Positions 19,737 through 29,027 of a DNA stretch of 64,000 bases are shown in pieces; position 1 is the stretch's first letter, and the number at the start of each line of letters is the position of its first letter. Under the pieces are notes generated by a model, which saw only the letters and a list, made by a program, of their open reading frames with translations, was not told the DNA's origin and made no database searches. Source of the DNA: Sinorhizobium meliloti (GTDB taxonomy: Bacteria; Pseudomonadota; Alphaproteobacteria; Rhizobiales; Rhizobiaceae); contig NZ_CP141214.1 in NCBI RefSeq assembly GCF_035610345.1, positions 776,230 to 840,229 of the forward strand. The letters are read 5' to 3'. The position numbers and the translations under genes are program-made.

Positions 19737-20588
19737 TCATCCCTTCACCGCTCCCATGGTAAGTCCTGAGATGAAGTGTTTTTGCATGAGGAAGAACATG
19801 ACGACCGGCGGCACGGCGACGATGATCGTGCCGGCCGAGATCAGGTTCCAGGCGGAGACCCATTCGCCGCGCAGATTCGCAAGTCCTGCCGTCACCGGCT
19901 TGACATTGTCGCTCACCGTCAAGACCACCGCCCAGAAGTAGTCGTTCCAGATGAAGGTGAAGAGCAGGATGGCGAGCGCCGCCAGCGCCGGCCGGACGAG
20001 GGGTACGACGACATGGTTCAGGGTCTGGAAGGGTGTCGCACCCTCGGCACGCGCGGCCTGGAACAGTTCGTCGGGCAACGCGGCGATGAAGTTGCGCATG
20101 AAGAGCGTCGCGAAGCCGGTCTGGAAGGCGACGTGAAAGATGATAAGCGCCGTGGTTGTGTCATAGAGGTTCAGCCTCACCATGAGATCGCGCACCGGGA
20201 TCATCATGATCTGGTGCGGCAGGAAATTGCCGCCGACGAAGAGCGCGAAGATCAGCATATTGCCCGGGAAGCGGTACCGCGCCAGCACGAAGCCCGCCAG
20301 CGTCGAAAGGATCAGCACGCCGATCACCGAGGGAATGGTGATGACGAGGCTGTTGAGGAAATAGCGCGCCATCGGAGTCTGCGTGAAGACCGCCGTGTAG
20401 TTCTCGATGACGGCAATTTCCGTGGGCCAGCCCCAGAGATTGCCGCTCATCACGTCCGCCATCGAGCGGAACGAGGTTAGGATCACAGCGAAGAGCGGCG
20501 CAAGCCAGATGATGAGGATCGCTCCGACGAGCGTCATGTAGAGCCTGCGGCTCGCATGCGCAGTTTCGGGTATGGGACGGGGATACAT
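19737..20588 (-). CDS. Sugar ABC transporter permease (MalG type)
   Basis: 283-residue inner-membrane permease with six predicted helices. The first helix (LYMTLVGAILIIWLAPLF) is followed by the periplasmic loop and the EAA loop (LFQAARAEGATPFQTLNHVVVPLVRP), which contacts the ATPase. ATG 20588 shares a base with the upstream permease stop (TGATG), which fixes the start and implies coupling. It pairs with the MalF-type protein. The family takes up mono- or disaccharides, polyols or glycerol-3-phosphate; the actual substrate cannot be determined here. Confidence 0.92.
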   Translation of the reverse strand: MYPRPIPETAHASRRLYMTLVGAILIIWLAPLFAVILTSFRSMADVMSGNLWGWPTEIAVIENYTAVFTQTPMARYFLNSLVITIPSVIGVLILSTLAGFVLARYRFPGNMLIFALFVGGNFLPHQIMMIPVRDLMVRLNLYDTTTALIIFHVAFQTGFATLFMRNFIAALPDELFQAARAEGATPFQTLNHVVVPLVRPALAALAILLFTFIWNDYFWAVVLTVSDNVKPVTAGLANLRGEWVSAWNLISAGTIIVAVPPVVMFFLMQKHFISGLTMGAVKG

Positions 20589-21472
20589 CAGGCGCCCCTT
20601 TCTTCCGCGCGGATGATGCGCGTGAGATACCAGGCGATGAAGACGGCCATGATCACGAAGAGCACCGAGGCGATCGCCGCGCCATAGCCGAAGCGGTAGG
20701 AAAAGATCGACTGCTCGAACATCTGGTAGGCCAGCACAGACGAGGAGCCGAAGGGGCCGCCGCGCGTCATGACGGAAATCATATCGAAGGAGCGCAACGC
20801 GCCGACCACCGTCACGGCGATCGCGATGAAGGTGACTTGCGTCAGTTGCGGCAGCACGATGTGGCGCAACATGTTCCATCCGCGCGCGCCGTCGACGCGG
20901 CCGGCACCGATCAGCTCCTCGCTCAGGTTGTTGAGCCCGGCGAGGTAGAGAACCATGCAAAAGGCGATCTGCGACCAGAGGGCGGCGACGACGATGGCAA
21001 AAGTGACGAAGTGTTCGTCCGACAGCAGCGCGGGAGCGTTCGCCCCGAATGCGCGGAAGATGAGCGCCAGTAGCCCGAACTCAGGCGTGTAGACCCAGGT
21101 AAAGACCACGCCGACGGCGACCGAGGCGAGCACCAGCGGTATGAAGAACATCGATTTGATGAGGCGCATACCCTTTATCTTCTGGTTGACCAGCAGCGCG
21201 ATCGCGAGCCCTATCGGCGGCGCGAGCATGAACATGACGAGCCAGATGACGTTGTTCTTGAGCGAGACGTAGAATTGTGGATCGCCCATCAACTCGCGGT
21301 AGTTACCCAGGCCGATCCAGACCATGGGACCGAAGCCGTCCCAGTCGTGCAAGCTGATCCACAAGCTTTGGATGGAGGATGCCAGGATAACCACGGCGAA
21401 GAGGATCGCGCCAGGCAGGATCAGGAGTGTCGGGGTCAGCCACCAGCGGTGGCGGCGCCAAAGGCTCGTCAT
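20588..21472 (-). CDS. Sugar ABC transporter permease (MalF type)
   Basis: 294-residue permease with six predicted helices (first WLTPTLLILPGAILFAVVILA). The EAA loop is LIGAGRVDGARGWNMLRHIVLPQLTQ at about 195-220 in outline. It forms the heterodimeric channel with the MalG-type subunit. It lies 74 bp downstream of the binding-protein gene; that gap holds no obvious attenuator. Start ATG 21472 gives the short cytoplasmic MTSLWRRHRWW leader that is common in this family. Confidence 0.92.
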   Translation of the reverse strand: MTSLWRRHRWWLTPTLLILPGAILFAVVILASSIQSLWISLHDWDGFGPMVWIGLGNYRELMGDPQFYVSLKNNVIWLVMFMLAPPIGLAIALLVNQKIKGMRLIKSMFFIPLVLASVAVGVVFTWVYTPEFGLLALIFRAFGANAPALLSDEHFVTFAIVVAALWSQIAFCMVLYLAGLNNLSEELIGAGRVDGARGWNMLRHIVLPQLTQVTFIAIAVTVVGALRSFDMISVMTRGGPFGSSSVLAYQMFEQSIFSYRFGYGAAIASVLFVIMAVFIAWYLTRIIRAEERGA

Positions 21473-21546
21473 GCGTGGAAGTCCCTGTGTGGGTAAGGGA
21501 AGGGCGGGACCGCAGCAGCCCAGCCCCGAGGTTATTGAGGAAGGTC

Positions 21547-22815
21547 TCAGAGCTTGAAGATCCGCCGGCGAGTTCCCTCCAGCCGCTGCAGGATGGCGTC
21601 CCGGCGCTCCGGTCGGGCCATGAACTCCTGGAAGCCGACAAGACCAGCCTGAGCCATGTCAGGATCTGTGTCCCGATCGTAAAATTGCGACGTGCCGGCA
21701 ACTGCCTTGAGACTCTCTACGGCGGCGTTGACGAGCGGATCCTTGCTTGGCGGTAGGTCGTTGCGCGGCGGAACATTGCCGCCCGGCTCCAGATAGGCGG
21801 CCAGATTCTCCGGCTTGTAGAAATGGGTCAGGAATTCGCGCGCACCCGACTTGTTCTTGGCGTTTGTCGGAATGTGCACGGAGTTCAGCGAGAATTCCTC
21901 ATACCGGCCGAGGCCATCGTCGATCACCGGGAAGGGAGCGAAGGTGAGTTGCGGCAAGTCTTGTTCGGGGAAAGCCGCCCGGACAAACGCACCGAGGTTC
22001 ATCATTCCGGCCCGCTTCTGAGCGAGGAAGGCGCCTGCCTCCTGCCACCCGAAGGAGGTATGATCCGGCGTGAAGAAGCCCTGCTTTATCAATTCTTCCC
22101 AATGTTTAAAGACCGGCTTCAGCGTCTCATCCGTATAGGCCATCTCCCCGTTCATCAGTGCGAAGTGTTTGTCGAGACCATTGATACGGAGGTTCATCTG
22201 GTCGAACCATCCGGCCGCCGGCCAGAGGTCCTTCGTTCCCATGGCGACCGGCGTCAGGCTCGCACTTTTGCACTTCTCGCCGTACGCAAGGAAATCTTCC
22301 CAGGAAGCGGGGACCTTCAGCCCGTGCTCGTCGAAGACGTCCTTGCGGTAGAACATGCCCCAGAGGGTGCCGCCTGTCGGCAGGCCGTACTGCTTGCCCT
22401 CGACCGTCACCGAGTCGGCGGTAGCGCCCAGCACATCGGCATATTTCTCCTTTTGGAAGAGGTCGGAGATGTCGTCGAACAGGCCGCGTGTCACGAAGGC
22501 GCGCATGCGGTTGCCCGAAAACCAGAAGCAGACGTCCGGCGCACCGGCGACGAGATAATTGCGGATCGCCGTTTTATGGGCCTCGTGGTCCATATTGTTG
22601 ACGACGACCTTGGTGCCGGCCGCCTCTTCGAAATCCGCAGCAATGCGCCGCAGGACCTCTGCCGTATTGGCGTTGCTCTCGGCGGAGATGATCGTCACCT
22701 CGTTTGATTGGGCGAGAGCGGGAATTGGAAACCCGCTCAAGGCGGTAGAAACTCCGGCGGTGCCCTTGAGGAACGTACGTCGGGACAGGCTGCGCTCAAT
22801 CCAATTGAAAGTCAC
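21547..22815 (-). CDS. Extracellular sugar-binding protein, Tat-type leader
   Basis: 422-residue family 1 solute-binding protein. The leader contains SRRTFLKG at 11-18, then a hydrophobic region ending in PALAQS, so export by Tat is likely. The mature protein has the usual alternating two-lobe pattern (TIISAESNANTAEVLRRIAADFE, YGLPTGGTLWGMFYRKDVFDEHGLKVPASWEDF). It is the first gene of the operon and defines the ligand, which I cannot identify. The promoter should lie in 22816-23052, shared with the divergent ROK repressor gene. Length is normal for the family. Confidence 0.92.
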   Translation of the reverse strand: MTFNWIERSLSRRTFLKGTAGVSTALSGFPIPALAQSNEVTIISAESNANTAEVLRRIAADFEEAAGTKVVVNNMDHEAHKTAIRNYLVAGAPDVCFWFSGNRMRAFVTRGLFDDISDLFQKEKYADVLGATADSVTVEGKQYGLPTGGTLWGMFYRKDVFDEHGLKVPASWEDFLAYGEKCKSASLTPVAMGTKDLWPAAGWFDQMNLRINGLDKHFALMNGEMAYTDETLKPVFKHWEELIKQGFFTPDHTSFGWQEAGAFLAQKRAGMMNLGAFVRAAFPEQDLPQLTFAPFPVIDDGLGRYEEFSLNSVHIPTNAKNKSGAREFLTHFYKPENLAAYLEPGGNVPPRNDLPPSKDPLVNAAVESLKAVAGTSQFYDRDTDPDMAQAGLVGFQEFMARPERRDAILQRLEGTRRRIFKL

Positions 22816-23021
22816 TCGATAATCCTCCCTGGAATGGCTCGATTAAGGCGCTTCGCCCCGTCTCCTCCCAGGGCTGGCTGCCGGCAAAAGGATCCCCGTG
22901 TCGGCAACGCATTGCGTCGCCTGCTTTCGCTGCGGGATTTCTGCATTTCAGCCGGTCGCGGATCAGGGTTGACCCGCTTGATCGGCGCGCTCAGTTATGC
23001 ATAGTCGCGGAGACGAGGCAA

Positions 23022-23040
23022 TATTAATTTACAAAATAAA
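23022..23040. promoter_or_regulatory. AT-rich element, possible ROK operator
   Basis: An imperfectly palindromic TTAATTTACAAAATAAA stretch lies 13 bp before the GTG of the ROK gene and opposite the binding-protein promoter. NagC/XylR-like proteins bind AT-rich sites of this kind. It is a weak call on composition and position alone; the symmetry is only partial. Confidence 0.35.
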
Positions 23041-23052
23041 ATAAGGACAGAC

Positions 23053-24222
23053 GTGAAGACGAAGGGTGACCAAAGCACGACGCGTGCGATGAACCGCCGG
23101 CTTATCCTCAACCTGCTCCGGCGCGAGGGCCCCAAGAGCCGTGCCGAAATAGCCGCCACCACGGGCCTAAGTCCCGCGGCCGTTACCTTTGTGGTGGGCG
23201 ACCTCATCGAGGAGGGGTTGCTCATCGAAGGTCAATCCGTTGCCGGCGCACAGGGGCGGCGTCCGATCCCGGTCGCCATCGACTATGCCGGCGGTGTGGC
23301 GCTAGGCTTCAAGCTGATGGCAGGCAGCGTCGAGTGCGTCGTCACTGATCTAGAGACGACACCGCTCGCTTCCCTGCGGCTGCCGCTGCCGGCGCATGAT
23401 CCCGATACGATTGCCGATGCCCTCGCGGGAGCGGTGCCGAAGCTGATTGCACTCGCCAACCGGCCGGCCACCCGGCTCGCCGGGATTGGCATCGCCATGC
23501 CCGGGGTCATCGACAATCAGCGGGCGGTCTGTATTCGGAGCAACCGGTACGGTTGGGACAATGTACCACTGGGTGATCTCGTGGCGCGCCGAATCGGGGT
23601 ACCCGTCTGGCTGGAAGACGACACCAATGCCTATGCGATCGCCCAGCAGCTTTTCGGCCTCGGACGGCATTACAAGACCATGGGTGTTCTTGCGATTGGG
23701 GTGGGGGTAGCCTGTTCTTTGGTGCTGGATGGTAAGCTTTATCGCGGCGCGCACGGCGCGGCCGGCAAGTTCGGCCATTTCCCACATGTGGAGGGCGGCA
23801 GACCCTGCGAATGCGGCAAGCGCGGCTGCCTTATGTCTTACTTCTCAGAGCCGGCAATGCTTCAAACCTGGCACGAACGCAGCGGCCGACCGGAGACGGA
23901 CGGACGGGCCGAAATGGTCGCCGCGATTGCCGCCGGCGACAAGGCCGCTCATTCGGTCATGCGCGAAGCGGGTGAAACTTTGGGCCGGCACCTCGCCGGT
24001 CTGATGAACGTGATCGACCCGGAGGTAATCGTGGTCGGCGGCGAAGCAGTCGCCTACGGAGACGCGCTCTTCGGACCCTTGCGAGCGACCCTTGAACGCT
24101 TTGCATTCCGTCAAGCACCGCCTGTTCTACTAGATTGGGAGGACGATTCCTGGGCGCGGGGTGCAGCGGCGCTCGTGACTCAAAAGCTATTCGACTTCGA
24201 GACAACGGCGGGCAATGCCTGA
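23053..24222 (+). CDS. ROK-family transcriptional repressor
   Basis: 389-residue regulator of the NagC/XylR type. The N-terminal helix-turn-helix is SRAEIAATTGLSPAAVTFVVGDL (about 33-55, given in part). A sugar-kinase-like ROK domain follows, with the zinc site CECGKRGC near residue 255 and the preceding GHFPHVEGG. It probably represses the divergent transporter/dehydrogenase operon and is relieved by the imported sugar; this is inferred from gene order. The start is GTG 23053, seven bases after AAGGAC. No in-frame ATG nearby is better placed. The kinase catalytic function is usually lost or minor in these regulators. Confidence 0.92.
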   Translation: MKTKGDQSTTRAMNRRLILNLLRREGPKSRAEIAATTGLSPAAVTFVVGDLIEEGLLIEGQSVAGAQGRRPIPVAIDYAGGVALGFKLMAGSVECVVTDLETTPLASLRLPLPAHDPDTIADALAGAVPKLIALANRPATRLAGIGIAMPGVIDNQRAVCIRSNRYGWDNVPLGDLVARRIGVPVWLEDDTNAYAIAQQLFGLGRHYKTMGVLAIGVGVACSLVLDGKLYRGAHGAAGKFGHFPHVEGGRPCECGKRGCLMSYFSEPAMLQTWHERSGRPETDGRAEMVAAIAAGDKAAHSVMREAGETLGRHLAGLMNVIDPEVIVVGGEAVAYGDALFGPLRATLERFAFRQAPPVLLDWEDDSWARGAAALVTQKLFDFETTAGNA

Positions 24223-24378
24223 GCGCGCCTGACCCGGAAGTCGCGACATTGCACCGCAGCCGCCACGCCTTCCAACGCTCGCGCCAACCGCCGCCACGAT
24301 TTGCCGTATGGACTGCAACTCGCGAGTTCATACGCCGGTGATCTTGCCAGCAGGAGGTGCTCCCCTAGATGGGCAAGG

Positions 24379-25659
24379 ATGGAGCTTCAGGAAAGCGCAG
24401 TTGGTGCCGGTCGCGTGAGCGCCTCTCCGGAAATGCGGTATCAGCCGCGCAATCCGGCTGTCATGGCCGAAGTCGAGCGCCTTCTCACGGGCCGCACGCG
24501 TGACATTCGTCTAAGAGGTGAGCTCGGTCGCTTGTTCCAGGAGCGTTCGTGGTCGCGTACGGCCAAGATCATTCGCGCGTGGATGATATGGGTGACCTTG
24601 CTGGACGTGCTGACGCTGGGTCTCAACGCGATCCTGCTTCCGAAGGCGGTCGTGCTCTCGATGCTTCCGCCGGCCTGCATTCTGCCGCCCGCGGCGCTGG
24701 CCACCGCCTATGTCTGGCGAAAACCGCGCGGTGTGCGGCTGCAAAGGATGTCCCTGCTTGCGGGCCTGTTCCTCATCCTCCTTTCGGTTGCGCTGGTGGG
24801 CGTGAGCGCGGGTGGGGAATTCCATGAGCGGCACCTGAACATCATGCTGTTCGTCGCCATCACCGCCATCATCATTTTCGCAGTTCCTTTGGCTTGGACG
24901 GTGGCGGTCGCCTCTTTCGCGCTCGGCCTCTACCTGATCTTTCAGTTGCAGAATCCGATGCTGGAGAGGGGCAGTGCCGTGGCTGGAACGCTGTTTTTTG
25001 CGAGCGGTATTGTTGCGACCGTCGTTGCCCGACGCACGATAACGATCCTGGCCCAGAAGACCTTCCTTCTCGAACTTCGCGATATGCGGCGGGTAGCGGA
25101 GCTGGCCGACGCCAATGCCCGGCTGGAGCGCCTCGCAAAGACCGATCCCTTGACCGGGATCGCCAACAGGCGCTGGATGATGGAAACCCTCAGCCGCCTC
25201 TGGAGCGCAGGCGCGGAGCGGCGGCCGGGCACCGCCATGCTGATGTGCGACATCGACGATTTCAAGAACCTGAATGATCGGCTCGGTCATGCCGAGGGCG
25301 ATCGCTGCCTCGTCAAAGTTGCCGGGATCATTCAGAGCAGCGTCAGGCGAAACCGCGACCATGTAGCCCGTTATGGCGGTGAGGAGTTTCTCGTCGTGCT
25401 TCCGGGCGCAGATGAAGAAGCGGCGCTGGCTACGGCTGAACGAATCAGGGCGAGCGTCGAAGCTGCCTCCCTTCCTAACCCCGCATCCCGCGTATCGCCT
25501 TACGTCACTCTCAGCATTGGCGTGGCGGCGCAGGCGCCAGGTGAAGAGATCATCGCGCCGGAGAAGCTTCAGAACCAGGCTGACGCTGCACTCTACCTGG
25601 CGAAACAAGCGGGCCGTAACCGGGTGGTCCTCTATCAGCCTGACCTGCCGACCGTATAG
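24379..25659 (+). CDS. Membrane diguanylate cyclase (GGDEF domain)
   Basis: 426-residue protein making cyclic di-GMP. About six hydrophobic segments occupy residues 60-240 (IWVTLLDVLTLGLNAILL, LLAGLFLILLSVALVGV, LFVAITAIIIFAVPLAW and others), which should act as a membrane sensor. A short coiled region (LRDMRRVAELADANARLERLAK) leads to the GGDEF domain: DPLTGIANRR, CDIDDFKNLND and active-site GGEEF. RNRD lies five residues before GGEEF, matching the inhibitory I-site, so product feedback is likely. The start is uncertain: I use ATG 24379, but the strong AGGAGGTG at 24351 is 20 bp away. No neighbour identifies its signal. Confidence 0.9.
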   Translation: MELQESAVGAGRVSASPEMRYQPRNPAVMAEVERLLTGRTRDIRLRGELGRLFQERSWSRTAKIIRAWMIWVTLLDVLTLGLNAILLPKAVVLSMLPPACILPPAALATAYVWRKPRGVRLQRMSLLAGLFLILLSVALVGVSAGGEFHERHLNIMLFVAITAIIIFAVPLAWTVAVASFALGLYLIFQLQNPMLERGSAVAGTLFFASGIVATVVARRTITILAQKTFLLELRDMRRVAELADANARLERLAKTDPLTGIANRRWMMETLSRLWSAGAERRPGTAMLMCDIDDFKNLNDRLGHAEGDRCLVKVAGIIQSSVRRNRDHVARYGGEEFLVVLPGADEEAALATAERIRASVEAASLPNPASRVSPYVTLSIGVAAQAPGEEIIAPEKLQNQADAALYLAKQAGRNRVVLYQPDLPTV

Positions 25660-26086
25660 CGCCGCGGGAGCCTGCGCCGCGGCGGCACCCAAGCTCGCGC
25701 TTCCTCCGCTGCGCGGCGGTCGGGGTTAACGCTCACGGGCGCCTTCTGTGGCTCGTTACGGTGAACAAGTGGGTGGTCGGCGATGACTGGCTCGGCGCGG
25801 AAGGCACGATCGCTCTTTTGCAGCGCTTCGACGTGCAGATGCCGCGGCCGTCTTATCTCGTGAACCGTTGGCTGACGGCGATTTTCACCGCCTATGAGCG
25901 CGAGATAACCGAACTGATCCGTGAGCGCGACCGCGCCTTGCTCACACACCTCCAGCCTGTAGGCGTCGAAGCGCGCCAGGACCGTGCGCTGGAGGTTACT
26001 TCAGAACCTCGAGCCCTCAGATTGTAGGTGTAGCCGACCCTTGCGGCCGATGCGCGGTGGCGGCATTTCTGCCGCCCCGGGCCACA
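25660..26086. other. Mostly non-coding stretch between GGDEF and SH3 genes
   Basis: About 430 bp. A purine-poor start is followed by one weak reading frame listed separately (25761-26027). I see no strong promoter, hairpin with T-run, repeat or RNA gene. Confidence 0.4.
25761..26027 (+). CDS. Possible small protein, no recognised family
   Basis: An 88-codon frame opening with GTG (NKWVVGDDWLGAEGTIALLQ...). A predicted helix YEREITELIRERDRALLTHL looks protein-like, and the frame stays open for more than 30 codons upstream, so a longer or truncated older gene is possible. No convincing ribosome binding site precedes the GTG and no family is recognised. The opposite strand also carries an open frame here. 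It may be a random frame in GC-rich DNA. Confidence 0.25.
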   Translation: MNKWVVGDDWLGAEGTIALLQRFDVQMPRPSYLVNRWLTAIFTAYEREITELIRERDRALLTHLQPVGVEARQDRALEVTSEPRALRL

Positions 26087-26902
26087 TTAGTTCGGGCAAC
26101 CCGGATCGCCCGGTTGGCAGACACGTCGCTGCGGCCTGCGGCGGTCATCGTCACCACCGCTCCGGTTGCGGTTGTCGTCGCCGCGGCGGATGACGCGATT
26201 GCCATCATTGCCCCCACGTTCGAAGTTCCGGCGGTTGCGATCGCGATCGTTGCGCAGTTCACGGTCAGAGTCCCGCCGCCGATCCACATCGGGCCTGCGG
26301 TTGGGCACGCGCTCGACATCGGGAAGACGATCTGGGCGATCGTCGAAGTCCCGGCGTCTTTCAGAGCTGCGACTAGAATCGGGCCTCCGCTCCAATCTCC
26401 GGTCAAATTCCGGACGCTGAGCCGGCCTCCGCTCGAAATCAGGTCTGCGGCTGGGCGGGCGGTCGGGTTCCACACGGCGATCCGGGCCGCGATAGAAGTC
26501 GGGCCCGCGGCGCCAGCGATCGCGGTCGCGATAAAAGTCACGGTCGCGGTAGTGACGATCCCAATAGCTGCCGAAGCTGAAGACGACGACAGGAATACCG
26601 AGGCGGCGATAATATTGAGGGCCCACATAAACCCGGCGCTGTTGATAAAGTGCCTGGATATATCGCCCGTGCACCCATCCACGGCCGTCGTAGAACTCCA
26701 CGTCGCACCATGGCACGTCGGCAAGACAGCCGTAGATTTCGATAGATTCGCCAGCCGGTATTACGGTAATCGCCGGATATGCTGTGCTTGGGCCGGCGCG
26801 CATATTGACGTTCGCCGTTGCGAAGCCTTCTGCCGCCTGAGCGATCGACGGAGCAAGCAAAAGCATACCGGTCGCGGCAATTTTCAAAAGCGTGGATTTC
26901 AT
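26087..26902 (-). CDS. Exported bacterial SH3-domain protein with Arg/Asp-rich tail
   Basis: 271-residue exported protein. A signal peptide (LKIAATGMLLLAPSIAQAAEG) precedes an SH3_3-type domain (about 25-90: ATANVNMRAGPSTAYPAI, then CLADVPWCDVEFYDGRGWVHG; the two Cys may form a disulfide). The second half is an unusual low-complexity tail dominated by Arg, Asp and Pro (DRDFYRDRDRWRRGPD; RRPDFERRP). SH3_3 domains often bind cell-wall material; the tail may be disordered or interact with polyanions, which is inference. ATG 26902 follows AGGGAGTTG and is preferred over an upstream ATG. The composition also opens long frames on the other strand, which are not genes. Confidence 0.8.
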   Translation of the reverse strand: MKSTLLKIAATGMLLLAPSIAQAAEGFATANVNMRAGPSTAYPAITVIPAGESIEIYGCLADVPWCDVEFYDGRGWVHGRYIQALYQQRRVYVGPQYYRRLGIPVVVFSFGSYWDRHYRDRDFYRDRDRWRRGPDFYRGPDRRVEPDRPPSRRPDFERRPAQRPEFDRRLERRPDSSRSSERRRDFDDRPDRLPDVERVPNRRPDVDRRRDSDRELRNDRDRNRRNFERGGNDGNRVIRRGDDNRNRSGGDDDRRRPQRRVCQPGDPGCPN

Positions 26903-27291
26903 GTTTTCAACTCCCTGGAGGCCTGCGTCCTGCCACCGCATCCGGAACTTGCTGTACTTCGGGCTTTTCCGGTCCCGGGCATGGTCGGAGCGCTCGACAG
27001 CTTGCGTCAGGCGGCCACCATCCTCTTGTCTTTCAATGGTTTATAGCGCCTTTTGCATGAACGCAGCTTGAACACTTAGGCCGTGAGCCCCAGGCAGGAA
27101 GTCGATGGGCACAACGACGGACGCTTCCAGTCTCTTCAGCACCTGTGCCTGGCAGAAATGGGCTCTGAGCGCTCCGAGCCCTGCCAGAAGTCCAGGGGCC
27201 ATCGGTAACACGCGCCTAGCGCCAATCAGTGAGGGCGGGCACGAAACCGCAGCCGCAACCAAACGACGACCGTCCCGCGATCATTCACGCG
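26903..27291. other. Non-coding stretch
   Basis: About 390 bp upstream of the SH3 gene and downstream of the penicillin-binding protein gene. I see no supported gene, RNA or repeat; it should contain the SH3-gene promoter (leftward). Confidence 0.4.
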
Positions 27292-28995
27292 TTAATCGCT
27301 TGAGGGATCTACAGACGGTTCTCCCATCGCCACAGGAACAGCTTCGGCGCGTGGCAGCGATGGGAAAACGGGCGTGAGGAGCATCGGGAGGATGCGATGC
27401 AGAAGGGCGCCGCCGAGCGGCACGGCATTCCATCCGGAGGTGCGGTTGCCATGGGTTTCCGCCAGGCCGCGGGGCTCGTCCAGCAAGGTGAGCAGCAGGT
27501 ACCGGGGATCGTCCGCCGGTACGATGCCCATGAAGGAGGTGACGTTGAGAACCTTGGAATAGCGGCCCTGGACCACCTTTTCCGCCGTACCGGTCTTGCC
27601 GCCGATCACGTAGCCGGGGACAACGGCCTTCGTGGCTGAGCCGACGGCGGTGTTGAGGCGCAGGAGGTGGCGTATCGCCTCACTGGTGTTCGCGGACACG
27701 AGGTTTTCCGCCATGGTTCGTTCGGACACGGGGCTGTCCTTTATGAAGGTGGGCCTGATCAGCTTTCCGCCATTCGCCAAAGCGGCGACGGCCATGCTGG
27801 CTTGCAGGGGCGTCACGGCGACCCCGTGGCCGAAGGAAACCGTTGCCGTGGTTACCTCGCTCCAGGAGGAGGGCCGCAGCGGTGCGGCGCTCTCCGGCAG
27901 CTCGGTCGCAAGCTGAGACATAACGCCGAAACGTCCGAGAAAAGTCCGCAACGCTTCGGGGCCGAGCGCCAACGCCATTTTCGCCATGACGATGTTCGAG
28001 GAGTGAATGAAAGCTTCCGGAATGGTGAGCGGCCTGTATTTCCCGCGATAGTCGTGGATGCGCTGCCGTCCAAAGCGCAACGGTCTGCTCGCATCCACGA
28101 CGGATTGCAGATCGAACCGGCCCGACTCCAGCGCCATTGCCGTGGTCAGAGCCTTGAACGTCGATCCCACCTCGAAAACGCCGGCGGTGACGCGGTTTAT
28201 CCGGTCGGGCTTGAAGGCGTCCACCGGATTGTTCGGGTCAAAGGCCGGATAGGAGGCGAGCGCCAGTATTTCGCCATTCGTGACGTCGAGCAGGAGCCCG
28301 GCACCCGCGGCAGCTGCGAATTTCGTGACGGCTTTACCGAGTTCCTGCTCCATGGCGTACTGAACGCGCAGGTCGATTGAAAGCTCGACCGGCTGGAGCT
28401 CACGCCCCTTAAGTTCGATGCCGGTGCCGCGCAGGTCCGCAAGCCAATTCGCGTCGATCCATTTTTCGATGCCGGCGATGCCGAAATTGTCGATGTCCAC
28501 GGCCCCAAGGACATGGGCAGCCAACGGACCGTTCGGATAGAGCCGTTGATTTTCGGGCCGAAAGCCGACCGCCGCCAGTCCGGAATCGATGACCGCCTGC
28601 TGTTTGTCCGGTGGTATCTGCCGCTTGATCCACGTGAAGGCATCTTTGCGTCGGAGACGGGTATGGAGTTCGCGTGCGTCGAGTTCGGGGAAGATCGAAG
28701 TGAGTTTCTCGACCACCTCGTCCAGATCGGGAATAGACCGCGGCTCGACGTAGAGTGACGCGGTCGGAATGTCGGTCGCGAGCAGCTGTCCGTTCCTGTC
28801 GACGATCGCAGGTCGTCCACCGGGAGCCCTGTCATAGGTGAGGCGGGTTTCGCGGCCAGCCTCTTCCTGCATGCCGAGTTGCACAAGTCGTATGAACGCG
28901 CCGGCGAAAATGGCGGCGAACGCTGCCATGATGCAGACGATGCGTAACCGCCTGCTGCGTGCCCTGCTCCGCAGGGCGAAGGCGTGCTTCCTCAT
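27292..28995 (-). CDS. Class B penicillin-binding protein (FtsI/PBP3-like transpeptidase)
   Basis: 567-residue peptidoglycan transpeptidase anchored by one N-terminal helix (17-38). It has the PBP dimerisation region (RPAIVDRNGQLLATDI, 61-76) and a transpeptidase domain with SxxK (STFK, 278-281), SxN (SSN, 332-334) and KTG (466-468). It is probably specific for septal or stress-linked synthesis; a housekeeping ftsI would normally sit in the dcw cluster, so this looks like an accessory copy. ATG 28995 follows GAGGGATCG. It lies 32 bp downstream of the class A gene and is likely co-transcribed. Confidence 0.9.
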   Translation of the reverse strand: MRKHAFALRSRARSRRLRIVCIMAAFAAIFAGAFIRLVQLGMQEEAGRETRLTYDRAPGGRPAIVDRNGQLLATDIPTASLYVEPRSIPDLDEVVEKLTSIFPELDARELHTRLRRKDAFTWIKRQIPPDKQQAVIDSGLAAVGFRPENQRLYPNGPLAAHVLGAVDIDNFGIAGIEKWIDANWLADLRGTGIELKGRELQPVELSIDLRVQYAMEQELGKAVTKFAAAAGAGLLLDVTNGEILALASYPAFDPNNPVDAFKPDRINRVTAGVFEVGSTFKALTTAMALESGRFDLQSVVDASRPLRFGRQRIHDYRGKYRPLTIPEAFIHSSNIVMAKMALALGPEALRTFLGRFGVMSQLATELPESAAPLRPSSWSEVTTATVSFGHGVAVTPLQASMAVAALANGGKLIRPTFIKDSPVSERTMAENLVSANTSEAIRHLLRLNTAVGSATKAVVPGYVIGGKTGTAEKVVQGRYSKVLNVTSFMGIVPADDPRYLLLTLLDEPRGLAETHGNRTSGWNAVPLGGALLHRILPMLLTPVFPSLPRAEAVPVAMGEPSVDPSSD

Positions 28996-29027
28996 TTCGA
29001 TCCCTCGACGAGATAAGAGGCAATGGC

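Noticed and set aside
26057..27046. 329-codon plus-strand frame
   Set aside because: Antisense to the SH3 gene; arises from the repetitive Arg/Asp codons and lacks a ribosome binding site.
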